A stretch of 64,000 nucleotides of DNA from positions 233,207-297,206 of the forward strand of contig NZ_KK366007.1 of NCBI RefSeq assembly GCF_000686725.1, read 5' to 3'. This DNA is from Clostridium akagii DSM 12554. GTDB lineage: Bacteria; Bacillota; Clostridia; Clostridiales; Clostridiaceae. The notes under the pieces are model-generated. The model saw only the letters and a program-made list of their open reading frames with translations. It searched no databases and was not told the DNA's origin. The position numbers were made by a program, and so were the translations under genes. This document shows, in pieces, positions 1 through 9,043 of this stretch (positions are counted from its first letter, which is position 1; every line of letters begins with the position of its first letter).

Positions 1-100
1 GTTAATGTTTAGGCTATCTAACCTGTATGAAATATCAACAGAAGGATTCATAGTAACAGCTAAAATCATAATATACCACATCACTTTCTATAAAATAACA

Positions 101-1102
101 TTAACTATTTAATTTAGAAACTTTTCTTGTCCAAGGTTTTGCTGTGATTTTAAGAACGGCATTAAGATCATCCATATTTTTTTTACCTTGAGATTGAAGC
201 CAAGTAACAGTGGCTTTTTCACCACCAGTACCATAGCACTCTATGCTATTTCTCCAAGTTGCGCGACCGCATAATACACCATTAAATTCAGATTTGGCCT
301 CAGAAGCTAATTGAAGTGTTGTTTGAAACAATTTAGCAGTAACTCCTGCACTTAGAAAAATGAAAGGTAAATCGGTAGCATCACTTTGTGATTTAAAATA
401 GTCTACGGCTTCCTTTCTTGAATACACTTCTTCACCCTTTGCAGCAAAGCCTTCAACATAATCCATATTAACGGGCACTTCAACTTTTAGTACATCAACT
501 AAATACTGTGGCTTTGAAAATTCTTTTATCATATTTATAACTTTATGTGGTTTAACTTTAGCAAAAGCTTTTCCTTTTACATCTTCAATATTTTTATCGT
601 AAGTTACAAGCTCTAGAAAGAAAGGAATGTCTTCTGATTTGCATTCTGAACCAACACGTTCAACAAAAGCATGTTTCCAATTATTAATTTTCATGTCTTC
701 ATCAACGTCATAATATAACATGAATTTGATGGCATCTGCACCTTCATTTTTTAATCTTCTAACAGACCAATCAGGTAATAAATCAGGTAAGTGCCCAGGT
801 TGTGTTGTGTCATAACCTGTTTTTTCATATGCAATTAATAATCCTGAGTTTTCGTCTCTCACCTTAGAAGCAGGTAAACCGTATTCTGGATCTAAAAGGA
901 TAGAAGAAGAAAAATGAGTTAAATCCTTAGATATTAATTTTTTAAAATAAATGATATCCTCATCATTTACAGGTTTTGAACTAGCAGCAGAAATCATCTT
1001 TTTTAGTGATCCACGTTGATCAATGGCTAGAGCCGCAATTTGATGATCCTCATTTGATAGACGTTCTAAAGCTTCGTATTTATTAACACTTAATTTTAAC
1101 AT
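101..1102 (-). CDS. lacD: Tagatose 1,6-diphosphate aldolase (LacD-like)
   Basis: Class I aldolase that splits tagatose 1,6-bisphosphate into dihydroxyacetone phosphate and glyceraldehyde 3-phosphate in the cytoplasm. The 333-residue length and overall sequence match the LacD family. K206 in DVLKVEVP fits the Schiff-base lysine, and K126 in AIKFMLYY lies on an earlier barrel strand. The ATG lies 3 nt after the stop of the upstream DeoR gene, and its Shine-Dalgarno (AAAGGGGTG on the minus strand) lies inside the end of that gene, so the two are probably cotranscribed and translationally coupled. No tagatose-6-phosphate kinase or PTS gene is visible, so partners may lie beyond the left edge. LacD-type aldolases are loose in sugar stereospecificity, so the true substrate is inferred. 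Confidence 0.9.
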   Translation of the reverse strand: MLKLSVNKYEALERLSNEDHQIAALAIDQRGSLKKMISAASSKPVNDEDIIYFKKLISKDLTHFSSSILLDPEYGLPASKVRDENSGLLIAYEKTGYDTTQPGHLPDLLPDWSVRRLKNEGADAIKFMLYYDVDEDMKINNWKHAFVERVGSECKSEDIPFFLELVTYDKNIEDVKGKAFAKVKPHKVINMIKEFSKPQYLVDVLKVEVPVNMDYVEGFAAKGEEVYSRKEAVDYFKSQSDATDLPFIFLSAGVTAKLFQTTLQLASEAKSEFNGVLCGRATWRNSIECYGTGGEKATVTWLQSQGKKNMDDLNAVLKITAKPWTRKVSKLNS

Positions 1103-1105
1103 ATG

Positions 1106-1879
1106 TTATTCACCCCTTTTTTTATTGGTAATAATTTTTGTGAATTGTTCATAATGGCGTACCATCTCATCGTCAATTCCTTTATCAATAACCATTGCAT
1201 CTACATCATTGAGACTATAGAAACAATAGAAATCTTCAGTATTCAATTTGTAATGATCAGCAATAATGTATTTTTCATTAGCATGATTTAAAGCTATACT
1301 TTGTGTACGACCTTCCTCGGAGTTTGCATTGGATACTTTTTCGTTAAGAACTCCATTAACACTAATAAAAGCTTTAGTGACACGCAATTTTTCTAGGGTC
1401 TCATTAGCAATATTACCAATAAAAGCACCTGAATGTTTACGATAGTTACCACCTATTAACAATATTTCGTATTGAGAACAATTTTCTTGCAATTTCTCAA
1501 ATACAGGCAAACTATTAGTTACAACTCTTATAAAATCTAAATTAATATAGTCCGGAACCATTTCAATAGTTGTACCTGGTCCAAGAAATATGGTATCACC
1601 TTCTTCAATGAGGGAGGCTACAATTTGTGCAACTTCATTTTTTTCTTCTACATGAATATCCATTTTTTCACTACGGGACAATTCTTCTCTTTTATTATGA
1701 TTAAGACTTTGACTTCCGCCGTGGAGACGAATCAATCTACCGCTTTTTTCTAATTCAGCTAAATCACGGCGAACAGTCATTTCCGAAACTTTTAAAGCTT
1801 CAGAAGCTTTACTAACAGCTAGGAATCCTTCTTTATTGGTCATTTCTAGTAGACTCAAGAGTCTTTCTTTTTTCAACAT
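1106..1879 (-). CDS. DeoR/LacR-family transcriptional regulator
   Basis: A 257-residue DeoR-family repressor. The N-terminal winged helix-turn-helix includes VSEMTVRRDLAELEKSGRLI (about residues 31-50) followed by the family's LHGG turn. The C-terminal part is the sugar-phosphate sensor domain (GDTIFLGPGTT, LLIGGNYR and the IADHYKL strand). It is the first gene of a two-gene unit with the lacD-like aldolase, so it probably senses a tagatose- or related sugar phosphate and represses its own operon. A tandem TGTT array 17-51 bp upstream of the start is a likely binding site. The ligand is inferred from context only. Confidence 0.88.
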   Translation of the reverse strand: MLKKERLLSLLEMTNKEGFLAVSKASEALKVSEMTVRRDLAELEKSGRLIRLHGGSQSLNHNKREELSRSEKMDIHVEEKNEVAQIVASLIEEGDTIFLGPGTTIEMVPDYINLDFIRVVTNSLPVFEKLQENCSQYEILLIGGNYRKHSGAFIGNIANETLEKLRVTKAFISVNGVLNEKVSNANSEEGRTQSIALNHANEKYIIADHYKLNTEDFYCFYSLNDVDAMVIDKGIDDEMVRHYEQFTKIITNKKRGE

Positions 1880-1895
1880 ATTATCACCTCAGGTA

Positions 1896-1930
1896 TGTTT
1901 GTAATTGTTAACAAATGTTCGATGATTGTT
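1896..1930. promoter_or_regulatory. Phased TGTT direct repeats, likely DeoR operator
   Basis: Four TGTT tetramers start at 1896, 1906, 1916 and 1927, spaced 10, 10 and 11 bp, so all face one side of the helix (AACA on the transcribed minus strand). They lie just upstream of the deoR start at 1879. DeoR-family proteins commonly bind tandem short repeats, so autoregulation is likely. The rest of the 365-bp gap to the malic enzyme gene is very AT-rich with no gene. Confidence 0.5.
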
Positions 1931-2142
1931 CATGTCTATAAAGTACCACTAACGCTGATATAAGTCAACATATAAATTATTATTTTATAGATAATGAAGG
2001 ATATTATAATAATTTAATTGGATTTATTATAAAAATACATAAACAAAAAAACAAAATAGAACATTATATTACATGTACTAATTATATTTGTGGTATTTGT
2101 GATATTAAAAAAATAGTTTACAGGGATGAGTATTATTTGTAT

Positions 2143-2211
2143 AGTTATAGGTATTACTTATAACTGTATAAACAATAAATATTTCTCACAAAAAATATAT
2201 AAATGTATAAT
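2143..2211 (+). promoter_or_regulatory. Candidate promoter with upstream dyad for the malic enzyme gene
   Basis: A dyad AGTTATA-N9-TATAACT (2143-2149 / 2159-2165) precedes a TATAAT -10 (2206-2211), with a poor -35 (TTCTCA, 2183-2188) at 17-bp spacing. The start codon is 34 bp downstream. The dyad could be a regulator site, but this AT-rich stretch produces such dyads by chance easily. Confidence 0.3.
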
Positions 2212-2244
2212 AGAATTAATTAGATGAAAAAGGGGTGCAGATAA

Positions 2245-3876
2245 ATGACAAATTTAAAAGGTACGGAATTATTAAGAAATCCTTATTTAAATAAAGGGAC
2301 TGCTTTTACAGAAGATGAAAGAAAAAAATATGAACTTGTAGGTTTATTACCAAATGTTATAAGAACTATTGATGAGCAAGAACATATAATTTATGAAAGA
2401 ACTAAAGCTTTTGAAGATAAACTGGAAAAACGTAATTACCTTATGAATCTATATGATACAAATAAAACACTTTTTTATTATGTTGTAGGTAAACATATTA
2501 CTGAATTTCTTCCAGTAATATATACTCCAACTATAGGTGATGCAGTTATAAACTATTCAAAAATCTATGATACTCCAAAAGATGCTGTTTTTCTTTCAGT
2601 AGATCATCCTGAAAATATTAAAGAATCTATAAAAAATTCTTTAAAGGATCTTGAAGAAATAAAATTAATTGTTGTTACAGATGGTGAAGGAGTACTTGGA
2701 ATAGGCGACTGGGGTATTCAGGGAGTTGATATATCAATTGGAAAGCTTGCGGTATATACGGTAGCAGCGGGAGTTAATCCTAAAAATGTTTTACCTATAG
2801 TAATAGATTCGGGAACAAATAATGAGGCATTATTAAATGATTCATTATACCTTGGAAATAAACATAAAAGGATTACTGGAGAAAAATATTATGATTTTAT
2901 AGATAAATTTGTCAGCATAGCTACTGAAATGTTTCCTGAAGTACTTCTTCATTGGGAAGATTTTGGACGTGGAAATGCCAGTGCTATTCTTGAAAAATAT
3001 AGAGATAATGTTTGCACCTTTAACGATGACATACAGGGAACTGGAGTTATGATGGTGTCAGCTATGAATGCTATTGCTAAGGCAACAGGAATACAGGTTA
3101 AAGATCATAAAATATTAGTTTTTGGTGGTGGGACTGCAGGTGTTGGAGTATCAGATCAAATATTACTCGAAAAAGTTCAAAGTGGATTATCAGAAGAAGA
3201 AGCAAGAAAACATTTTTATCTTGTTGATCGTTTTGGACTTATTACTGAGGATATGGATGATCTCACTGAGGGTCAAAAAAAATATGCAAGAGCTAAAGGT
3301 GAATTTAAAAAACCGTTAACAAATCTTGCAGAAATAATAGACGCTACTAAACCTTCAGTACTTATTGGAACCTCTGGGGTTCATGGTGCTTTCACAGAAG
3401 AAGCCGTAAGAAAAATGGCGCAAATTAACAAAAAACCAGCTATTATGCCTATTTCAAATCCTACAAAACTTGCCGAAGCAAAAGCAACAGACATAATTAA
3501 ATGGACTGATGGCAGAGCACTAGTAGTAACTGGAAGTCCATCTGAACCTATTGAATATAATGGAGTAACTTATACTATAGGTCAGGCTAATAATGCACTT
3601 TTATATCCCGGTTTAGGTCTTGGAATAATAGTTGCAAAGGCTAAAACTGTATCCAATGGAATGTTGTCAGCAGCAGCTTTTGGAATAGCTTCACTTCAAG
3701 ATCTTTCTAAACTTGGAGCTTCAATTTTACCTTCAGTTGAAAAACTTAGAGAAGCGTCAAAACTTGTGGCAACTGCTGTTGTAGAGCAAGCAATTAAAGA
3801 AGGTTTAAATCGCGTGGAAATTGGAGATGCTAAAAAGGCAGTAGAAGATAGTATTTGGGAAGCAATATATAAATAA
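2245..3876 (+). CDS. NAD-dependent malic / malolactic enzyme
   Basis: Cytoplasmic enzyme that decarboxylates L-malate to pyruvate with NAD (malic enzyme), or directly to L-lactate if malolactic. The 543-residue protein starts with NPYLNKGTAFTEDER, typical of the malolactic/malic group. Y93 (VIYTPTIG) and K167 (SIGKLAV) fit the catalytic pair. E238/D239 (HWEDFGR) and D262 (FNDDIQGTG) fit the metal ligands. GGGTAGVG (294-301) is the NAD fold. Sequence alone does not decide between malic and malolactic activity. The start has a good ribosome site (AGGGGTG). The gene is monocistronic and ends at a two-way terminator shared with the convergent MATE gene. Confidence 0.9.
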   Translation: MTNLKGTELLRNPYLNKGTAFTEDERKKYELVGLLPNVIRTIDEQEHIIYERTKAFEDKLEKRNYLMNLYDTNKTLFYYVVGKHITEFLPVIYTPTIGDAVINYSKIYDTPKDAVFLSVDHPENIKESIKNSLKDLEEIKLIVVTDGEGVLGIGDWGIQGVDISIGKLAVYTVAAGVNPKNVLPIVIDSGTNNEALLNDSLYLGNKHKRITGEKYYDFIDKFVSIATEMFPEVLLHWEDFGRGNASAILEKYRDNVCTFNDDIQGTGVMMVSAMNAIAKATGIQVKDHKILVFGGGTAGVGVSDQILLEKVQSGLSEEEARKHFYLVDRFGLITEDMDDLTEGQKKYARAKGEFKKPLTNLAEIIDATKPSVLIGTSGVHGAFTEEAVRKMAQINKKPAIMPISNPTKLAEAKATDIIKWTDGRALVVTGSPSEPIEYNGVTYTIGQANNALLYPGLGLGIIVAKAKTVSNGMLSAAAFGIASLQDLSKLGASILPSVEKLREASKLVATAVVEQAIKEGLNRVEIGDAKKAVEDSIWEAIYK

Positions 3877-3930
3877 AAGTTAAGAGTTAAGGAAAAATTT
3901 TCGAGGAAAGATCTAAAAATCAATAAAATA

Positions 3931-3976
3931 AAGGAGTAAGTAAATTTGTCATGACAAATCTACTTACTCCTTTACT
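3931..3976. terminator. Bidirectional terminator between malic enzyme and MATE genes
   Basis: A 12-bp perfect stem (AAGGAGTAAGTA at 3931-3942 with its complement at 3961-3972) encloses a second perfect palindrome (ATTTGTCATGACAAAT, 3944-3959). A-rich and T-rich flanks make it usable from both strands, as expected between two convergent genes. It overlaps the last codon of the MATE gene. Confidence 0.85.
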
Positions 3977-5330
3977 TTTCAGATATAGAGATTGGCTCTT
4001 TAGATCCGTAAAGTTTCTTTTGGGTGAAATAATAAGCAATTCCTAGAGGAATACAGGAACCAATCCATGCCAGAGGATTGGCTAGTGCCACACCTGCAAA
4101 ACCTAGGTATTTTGATAAAATAATAGCTGCAAAAGTTCGCATACATAGTTCCATAATGCCTGCTAATGTAGGTGCAAAACTTTGTCCCAATCCTTGAAGA
4201 GCATAGCGATAAATGAAAAGTAATGCTAATAAAAAATACATAGCACCATTGATATTTAAATAGACTTGAGCAAGGGATACTACTTTAGGTTGGTTATTTC
4301 CTACAAAAAGCTTTATCATCCAATGACCAGCTAAAATATTAAACATACCAATGATAATACTAAAACCTACTGAAATGATACTACATTGTCTTATACCAAT
4401 ACGAATTCTTTCAATTTTGTTGGCACCATAGTTTTGTGCTACATATGTTGCCATTGTAATTCCAAATGACATCATAGGTTGAATAGCTAGTGCATCTATT
4501 TTTTGTGCTGCAGTGTATGCTGCTATGGATACTTCGCCTAAATTATTTAGTGAAAATTGAAGTATAATTGCACCGATGGCAATAATAGAAGCCTGAAATC
4601 CCATAGGAAGACCCATTCTTATATGCTCCCATAAGATTTCCTTTGATAAATGCCAATCATCCTTACACAATTTTAGAATTGGCATCTTTTTCCTGATATA
4701 GATAAAGCATAATAGTGCAGAAATTCCTTGGGATATTGTGGTTGCTAAGGCTGCCCCTGAAACCCCCATGGAGAATACTAAAATGAAAAGAAAATCTAAA
4801 GCGATATTTATAATACTGGCAATAATTAAAAATATTAAGGGGGTTCGACTGTCTCCTAAAGCTCTAATAACATTAGAAAATAAGTTGAATAACATGGATA
4901 CTATAATACCCCAGTAAATTATAATGATAAAATTATAGGCATCGTCTATAATTTCTGGTGGTGTGTGCATTATCACTAAAATTGGTCTCGCTAACATAAC
5001 ACTTATAATTGTGAGAAATATTGTAATGATAAGACTTAGTATAATACTTGCGGCATAACTATGTCTTACACCCTGATTGTCTCCAGCTCCAAAACACTTA
5101 GCAGTGATTATGGAAAATCCAGCGGTTAATCCTTGTGAAAACCCAAGTATAAGAAACATAAGGCTTCCTGTACATCCTACTGCTGCTAAAGCATTTACTC
5201 CAATTGTACGTCCTACAATGAGAGTATCAGCCATGCTGTAAAATTGCTGAAAAATATTACCAATAAGTAATGGTATTGTGAAAAAAATAATGATTTTTGT
5301 GGGGTTTCCTTTTGTTATGTCTCTCGTCAT
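3972..5330 (-). CDS. MATE-family multidrug/cation efflux transporter
   Basis: Inner-membrane exporter of the MATE family, which uses a Na+ or H+ gradient to expel drugs or metabolites. The 452-residue length and about 12 hydrophobic segments in two related halves fit the family, as do the N-terminal IIIFFTIPLLIGNIFQQFY and MADTLIVGR motifs and the repeated SQGLTAGFSI-type segment. The start has the ribosome site AGGCAGGT. A TetR regulator lies 250 bp upstream on the same strand, but the gap holds no clear link. The substrate cannot be read from the sequence. Confidence 0.9.
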   Translation of the reverse strand: MTRDITKGNPTKIIIFFTIPLLIGNIFQQFYSMADTLIVGRTIGVNALAAVGCTGSLMFLILGFSQGLTAGFSIITAKCFGAGDNQGVRHSYAASIILSLIITIFLTIISVMLARPILVIMHTPPEIIDDAYNFIIIIYWGIIVSMLFNLFSNVIRALGDSRTPLIFLIIASIINIALDFLFILVFSMGVSGAALATTISQGISALLCFIYIRKKMPILKLCKDDWHLSKEILWEHIRMGLPMGFQASIIAIGAIILQFSLNNLGEVSIAAYTAAQKIDALAIQPMMSFGITMATYVAQNYGANKIERIRIGIRQCSIISVGFSIIIGMFNILAGHWMIKLFVGNNQPKVVSLAQVYLNINGAMYFLLALLFIYRYALQGLGQSFAPTLAGIMELCMRTFAAIILSKYLGFAGVALANPLAWIGSCIPLGIAYYFTQKKLYGSKEPISISEK

Positions 5331-5582
5331 AAGATCTACCTGCCTCTATATATAAGATGTTTTTAGATTTTAAAATATATTTTGGTGATTTATTTATAAC
5401 ACGAATTATATGTTATCATAAAAAGCTAACTATATGTGGTGAGTTTTGTATATTTGGAAGTATTCATAAATATGTATTAATTCATCTCTACTCATTGAAA
5501 ATAAAACGCTAGGACCTGCACTTAACTCACATAAAGCACAAGAAAATAAAAAAAATGTAGGTGCAAAAATCAATTTTCCCAA

Positions 5583-6155
5583 TTAACGTATATCGCTTTC
5601 AAATATAAATTTCTGCAATTTATTTGATAATTCTAAAGTAGAATCATTTTCTCCGTATTCAAGCCACAACTGAAATGATGTTAATACATACGATGCGTAA
5701 TGGCGACATATGTATTCATTTGAAACATTGAATTTACTTATAAAGTTTTTATGTTCCAAATAAGAAGAGCATTCTTCTATTAATATATTCTTTAAATCAT
5801 CATATAAATCAACAGATTCAGTATGTACATTTAACAATCCCATCATAATAGTTTTTTGTGTGTAAAAATGCTTAATCATATTAGAGACAATTGTTGTAAA
5901 ATCCTGTGAATTATTTAAATCAAATCTACTTTTAATATATGATTTAAATTCATCTTCAACCTCTTCAAGCATTTTACTGAGTAAATCGTATTTATCATGG
6001 TAATGATCATAGAAAGTTGAACGGCCAATTACTGCCTCATCACAGATATTTTGAACCGTAATATTTTTAAATCCTTTCACCAATAATAGATTAGAAAAAG
6101 CATTTTTTATGGTTCTATGTGTTTTTAATATTCTCAAATCAATTTTTTCACTCAT
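5583..6155 (-). CDS. TetR/AcrR-family transcriptional regulator
   Basis: A 190-residue TetR-type regulator. Its N-terminal helix-turn-helix spans about residues 10-55 (TVQNICDEAVIGRSTFYDHYHDK) and is followed by a helical ligand domain of the type often seen in clostridial TetR proteins. The ATG is preceded by GGAGGAATTTC, an ideal ribosome site. The gene is divergent from an alpha/beta hydrolase across a 401-bp gap and lies upstream of a MATE exporter, so either neighbour could be its target. The ligand is unknown. Confidence 0.88.
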   Translation of the reverse strand: MSEKIDLRILKTHRTIKNAFSNLLLVKGFKNITVQNICDEAVIGRSTFYDHYHDKYDLLSKMLEEVEDEFKSYIKSRFDLNNSQDFTTIVSNMIKHFYTQKTIMMGLLNVHTESVDLYDDLKNILIEECSSYLEHKNFISKFNVSNEYICRHYASYVLTSFQLWLEYGENDSTLELSNKLQKFIFESDIR

Positions 6156-6484
6156 GAAATTCCTCCATAAAATAAAGTTTTATTCTAATCACAAAGTTAC
6201 TGATGAATATAACACAAATTTAATTGGTTATTGGATTTTAACGTCACTACAAAATATAATAATTATATTATCAATTCTACTACATATATTTAATACATTA
6301 AACCACAAACAGAAATAAGACATTTGAAAGAAAATAATAAGTGAAAGGTTTTAATATATCTCAATATCATGTTTTTAAAGGTATTTTTATTAGTAACCAA
6401 TTTATAAGAAAGTGGAGGTTATCTTTTATCTTTATACATTTGTGTATGATAACTTACAAAACACAAACAATTCAGTTCTTTTAT

Positions 6485-6499
6485 TGATAATGGTTATCA
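6485..6499. promoter_or_regulatory. Fur-like 7-1-7 box upstream of the alpha/beta hydrolase
   Basis: TGATAATGGTTATCA is one mismatch from the Fur-family 7-1-7 inverted repeat TGATAAT-N-ATTATCA. It sits 58 bp before the hydrolase start, in the promoter zone. Established knowledge: Fur and related metal regulators bind such sites. Inference: the hydrolase is controlled by iron or a related metal. Apart from this site the 401-bp gap between the divergent TetR and hydrolase genes is AT-rich and shows nothing else. Confidence 0.55.
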
Positions 6500-6556
6500 T
6501 TTATAATAATAACATAGCATAAATTTTGTTAAAAAATAAATAAGGAGTGTTTTATA

Positions 6557-7663
6557 ATGTTTAAAAAATATTTAGAGAATAAACAATTTAATTTTCAAAT
6601 TAACCGATTTCTAGGGAAATTCAATGATCTGCAAGTTCAAAACGATATTGAGTCTGTATTACCAACACTAACAGATACAAATACTTGGTACAAAGTATGG
6701 AGAAAATTAGGAGAAAAAAGTGAAGCAAAGGGGCAATTTGAATTGGCATCTGCTTATTATCAAGCAGGGGATTTTTATTTAAAAGAAAGTGATTTAAATA
6801 AACCGTATATGTATAATAAGTATAGAGAAAACTTTTATAAATATTACAATGAATTACCAATTGAACATTTTCAAGTTCCTTATGAAAATTCATTCATGCC
6901 AGCTATGCGTATAAAGTACAAAGATTCTTGTAAAACATTAATTGTACATGGTGGTTATGATTCATACATCGAAGAATTAATACCAGTTATGTCTTTTCTT
7001 AAGGATTTAGGATATGATATTATTCTTTTCGAAGGACCTGGTCAAGGTGGAGCATTGAGGAATGGATTAAAGTTCATCTATAATTGGGAAAAGCCAGTAT
7101 CGGCTATTTTAGATTACTTTGATTTAAAGGAAGTAGGTATATTAGGTGCATCATGGGGTGGATATCTTTGTATGAGAGCTGCAGCATTTGAGAAAAGAAT
7201 TAAAGAAGTAATTTGTTTTGATATTTTCTATTGCGGAATGGATGCCATTGGTGGATCAAAAAAATTTAGTGACACAATAGAAAAATTGATTGCAAACAAT
7301 GAAAGAGATAAAATAAATTCACTTATATTATCAAATATGAAAGATAACATTGATCTTAACTGGAAATTTTGCAAGGGAATGGACAACACTGGAACAGAAA
7401 ATCCTTATGATTTCATTAAAGCTATTCAGTTACATACAATGGCTGGTATAGAGAAATTCATAGATCAAGATTTATTGCTTTTAGCCGGTGAGGAAGATCA
7501 ATATGTTCCAATAGAGTTAATGGATTTATTAGAAAATAATTTAGTAAATGCAAAATCTATAACAAAGAAAATTTTCACTAAAGAGACAGGTGGTGAGCAA
7601 CATTGTCAAGCAGGAAGGATGGATTTAGCATTTGCTGAAATTAAGAAATTTCTTACAAGATAA
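6557..7663 (+). CDS. Alpha/beta hydrolase
   Basis: A 368-residue serine hydrolase without a signal peptide. An N-terminal helical cap of about 115 residues precedes the alpha/beta core. Visible catalytic parts are HGG (131-133, oxyanion region), GASWGG with S199 as nucleophile, D314 in GEEDQYVP and H349 in GGEQHCQ. The build resembles the dipeptidyl-aminopeptidase/FrsA-like esterases with a helical N-terminal domain. The substrate is not recognisable. A Fur-like box upstream makes an iron-linked role such as siderophore ester cleavage possible, but this is only inference. The start follows a GGAGTG ribosome site. Confidence 0.8.
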   Translation: MFKKYLENKQFNFQINRFLGKFNDLQVQNDIESVLPTLTDTNTWYKVWRKLGEKSEAKGQFELASAYYQAGDFYLKESDLNKPYMYNKYRENFYKYYNELPIEHFQVPYENSFMPAMRIKYKDSCKTLIVHGGYDSYIEELIPVMSFLKDLGYDIILFEGPGQGGALRNGLKFIYNWEKPVSAILDYFDLKEVGILGASWGGYLCMRAAAFEKRIKEVICFDIFYCGMDAIGGSKKFSDTIEKLIANNERDKINSLILSNMKDNIDLNWKFCKGMDNTGTENPYDFIKAIQLHTMAGIEKFIDQDLLLLAGEEDQYVPIELMDLLENNLVNAKSITKKIFTKETGGEQHCQAGRMDLAFAEIKKFLTR

Positions 7664-7707
7664 TTATAATGTGACTCTTGTGTATATAATAGAAAAAGAA
7701 TTCCAAT

Positions 7708-8002
7708 CATGATAGTATAATATTAGCAGAAGCTGGTGAAATTCTTAAAAAATGAGCATATAATGTATTTCATGAAATAGAAGAAGCTAAACTAGAAATA
7801 TCAAGAATAAGTGGAACAAAAATAAAATTAGGTATTCCACCAATGATTGGTGGATATTTTTTTCCGTCTTTCATGAAGGAATTAGATAAAAATGGTCTTG
7901 CAGAGCATATTGAACTTATTGAAAAAGGTTCTGCAACTTTAAAGAGCTCAAAGATGAACGCTTTATTGTATTAGGGGATTCATATCTTGAAGCATTCTAG
8001 TA
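7708..8002 (+). pseudogene. Remnant of a LysR-family regulator
   Basis: Reading one frame from about 7708 gives the end of a LysR DNA-binding domain (ILAEAGEILKK), a TGA stop, the linker helix (HEIEEAKLEISRI), and the start of the effector domain (KLGIPPMIGGYFFPSF, IELIEKGSAT). Near 7940 the match changes frame to FKELKDERFIVLGDSYLEAF and then stops. The N-terminal helix-turn-helix and most of the effector domain are missing. It is a broken gene with a nonsense codon, a frameshift and deletions. The original target is unknown. Confidence 0.75.
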
Positions 8003-8127
8003 AATCCATATATGAGAAAATATATCTTTATTTTAGAAAATTGTTATATAATAGAAGAATATAATTAGAAAACGCTAGATAACATGACTGAATTTGTTGA
8101 GCTTTTATGTGGGAGGTGTGAATAAAT

Positions 8128-8959
8128 TTGAGTATTTTAAATGTAGATAAATTGGTTAAAGAGTATGCAAGCAAACGTAATGTAGTAATAACTAAGGCTT
8201 TGAATGGAATAGATCTAAAAGTAGATGCTGGTGAATTTGTTGGAATAATGGGGCCCTCAGGTAGTGGAAAAACTACGTTGCTGAATATATTAAGTGGAAT
8301 AGATAAGGCTACTTCAGGTTCAATCAAAATTTCTGGACAAGACATTGCTACTATGACAAAGGATAAATTAGCGCTATTTAGGCGAAAACATTTGGGATTT
8401 GTATTTCAAGAGTTTAATTTGTTAGATAGTTTAACTGTAAAAGAAAATATAATGTTACTGATGATTCTTGATAAGAGTGAATTTAGCGATATTGAAAAAA
8501 AAAGTGACAGAATTAACTGAAATGTTTAATATTAGGGAAATTGCAAACAAATATCCTTATGAGTTATCAGGCGGACAGCAGCAAAGGGTAGCGGTTTCAA
8601 GAGCAATTGTTAATAATCCAGATATAATATTTGCAGACGAGCCTACAGGAAACTTGGATTCAAAGTCTGCTAAATTTGAAAGGGAAAAGCTAAAATATAA
8701 AAAGATTTATAAAATAGGGATCACAAAGCAAGAAGTAACAAAGATAATATCAAAAGAATTAAAAGTACTGTTCTTACTACCAGTTATATTTGGAATCATT
8801 ATTTCTACATTTTATAGCTATTATATTAATTTACAATATGAAAGAGGAATAATAGCTGCAGAATCTTCACTTGTTATTGGGCTTGCTTATATATGCTTAC
8901 AGGTTTTATCATATTTTGTATATAAAAAATATTATATAAATAAACTTTTTGATTTCTAA
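8128..8959 (+). pseudogene. Chimeric relic: BceA-type ABC ATPase joined to a BceB-type permease tail
   Basis: A TTG start after GGGAGGTG opens an ATPase of the bacitracin-type BceA/LolD family: Walker A GPSGSGKTT, Q-loop FVFQEF. A run of nine A at 8495-8503 then shifts the frame; with eight A it would stay open. The +1-shifted frame continues with signature [10 protein letters not shown] and Walker [17 protein letters not shown]. Directly after this it becomes unrelated: [24 protein letters not shown] plus two or three membrane helices. That is the C-terminal end of the partner FtsX-type permease. So there is one frameshift and one deletion that removed the ATPase end and most of the permease. 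It is presumably non-functional. Confidence 0.8.
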
Positions 8960-9043
8960 ACTTTTTTTCATTATTATTTTGCTAAATGATTTACTTTTGG
9001 TACAATTAGTATTCAGAATATAATTATGCGAGGGGTTAAAACT

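Noticed and set aside
1103..1291. Plus-strand ORF opposite the DeoR gene
   Set aside because: It lies wholly over the deoR coding region with no ribosome site or homology; a shadow frame.
8495..8503. Programmed frameshift at the A9 run of the ABC ATPase
   Set aside because: The downstream part lacks the end of the ATPase and continues into a permease tail, so a productive protein is unlikely; mutation or sequencing error is simpler.
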